NCBI GenBank assembly: GCA_022559985.1
Contig: JAFJTR010000068.1
Span: forward strand, 62,001 to 126,000
Direction of reading: 5' to 3'
Length of the DNA: 64,000 nucleotides
Origin: Parastagonospora avenae f. sp. tritici 18332-5
Taxonomy: Eukaryota; Ascomycota; Dothideomycetes; Pleosporales; Phaeosphaeriaceae
Shown in pieces: positions 63,619 through 64,000 of the stretch. Made by a program: the position numbers and the translations under genes. The notes beneath the pieces are model-generated. The model worked only from the letters and a program-made list of their open reading frames with translations. It was not told the DNA's origin and did not search any database. How positions within the stretch are numbered: position 1 is the first letter of the stretch; every line of letters begins with the position of its first letter.

Positions 63619-64000
63619 ATCTCGCCCAACGCTTCGCCAATGGCTGCGTGTGCAGCTCGACGAATTCCCTTACTCTGACATCATACCCTCAAAGTCGATT
63701 TCATTGCGCGGCGTTCTGGCGTTGTTCCGGACGTTTTCACACCATGTCGCAACATTTGTTCAACACTCGATGGACACTTCGTCTTCGAGACTGCATATAT
63801 CTGCATATATCGCGACCTCACCTGGTGTATTGGACCAGCGTTGAACCAGGATGATATCGCTGCGGATCTGGCTGCTAGGCTGGTCGCATACCGAAGAAGA
63901 GGGGGAATATTAGAGGAGGGGGGCTATAGAGTGATTTAAGGAGTGGCTATCTATGGGGAGGCCGTTGTATTTGTACATGTGACGAAGAAGAGTCAGATAC
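63619..64000. other. 3' flank of kinase gene
   Basis: About 380 bp after the kinase stop to the window end, probably its 3' UTR. No other gene is seen; a neighbouring gene may begin outside the window. Confidence 0.4.

Overview
This window is a piece of a filamentous ascomycete nuclear genome (Pezizomycotina; gene content and compact style suggest Dothideomycetes, but that placement is inference). Genes are mostly single transcription units with short GT-AG introns (about 45-200 nt), lie on both strands and have no operon structure. They include typical fungal families: HET, 2EXR, UstYa/DUF3328, PRISE-type reductase, S10 carboxypeptidase, GPI-anchored phospholipase B and a Mit1/Mi-2 remodeler. 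Exon boundaries below were worked out by hand from splice motifs and phase matching.

0-24 kb is ordinary, mostly housekeeping DNA: a BTB protein, mitochondrial seryl-tRNA synthetase, an unknown protein, a TLC-domain membrane protein, a small coiled-coil protein, a PRISE reductase, an Upf1-like SF1 helicase, a large CHD/Mit1-like chromatin remodeler divergent from a mitochondrial rRNA 2'-O-methyltransferase, and a four-helix claudin-like membrane protein. 24.6-26.6 kb is an AT-rich, gene-poor island with a strong hairpin. 26.6-31.1 kb carries a secreted SGNH esterase followed by three related minus-strand genes of an unrecognised family (an N-terminal domain with DPKTWPV plus a C-terminal coiled coil). 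One is intact, one is cut by an in-frame TAG, and one is frameshifted, including by a 13-bp tandem duplication.

31.4-40.6 kb is ordinary again: a 5'-nucleotidase-family phosphoesterase, an ING/PHD chromatin protein, a conserved Cys/His nuclear-type protein and a 2EXR protein. At 40.6-43.0 kb a complete UstYa-type (DUF3328) gene stands head-to-head with a 74-residue secreted peptide made of three tandem 13-residue Tyr/Gly repeats. This is the best candidate for an undescribed system: a ribosomal-peptide (dikaritin-like) precursor with its cyclising oxidase. 43.3-45.8 kb holds two broken genes (an ankyrin-repeat gene and an unknown).

46-57 kb contains DPH2 (diphthamide synthesis), a GPI-anchored phospholipase B, a HET-domain gene whose only lesion is an in-frame TAG at the conserved Gln, and a GPI-anchored serine carboxypeptidase. 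57.0-61.5 kb has no recognisable gene. The window ends with a YANK/STK32-like AGC kinase.

Three minus-strand genes of multicopy families carry a lone in-frame TAG where CAG (Gln) is the likely ancestral codon. CpA to TpA change is the signature of repeat-induced point mutation, though amber readthrough cannot be excluded from sequence alone.
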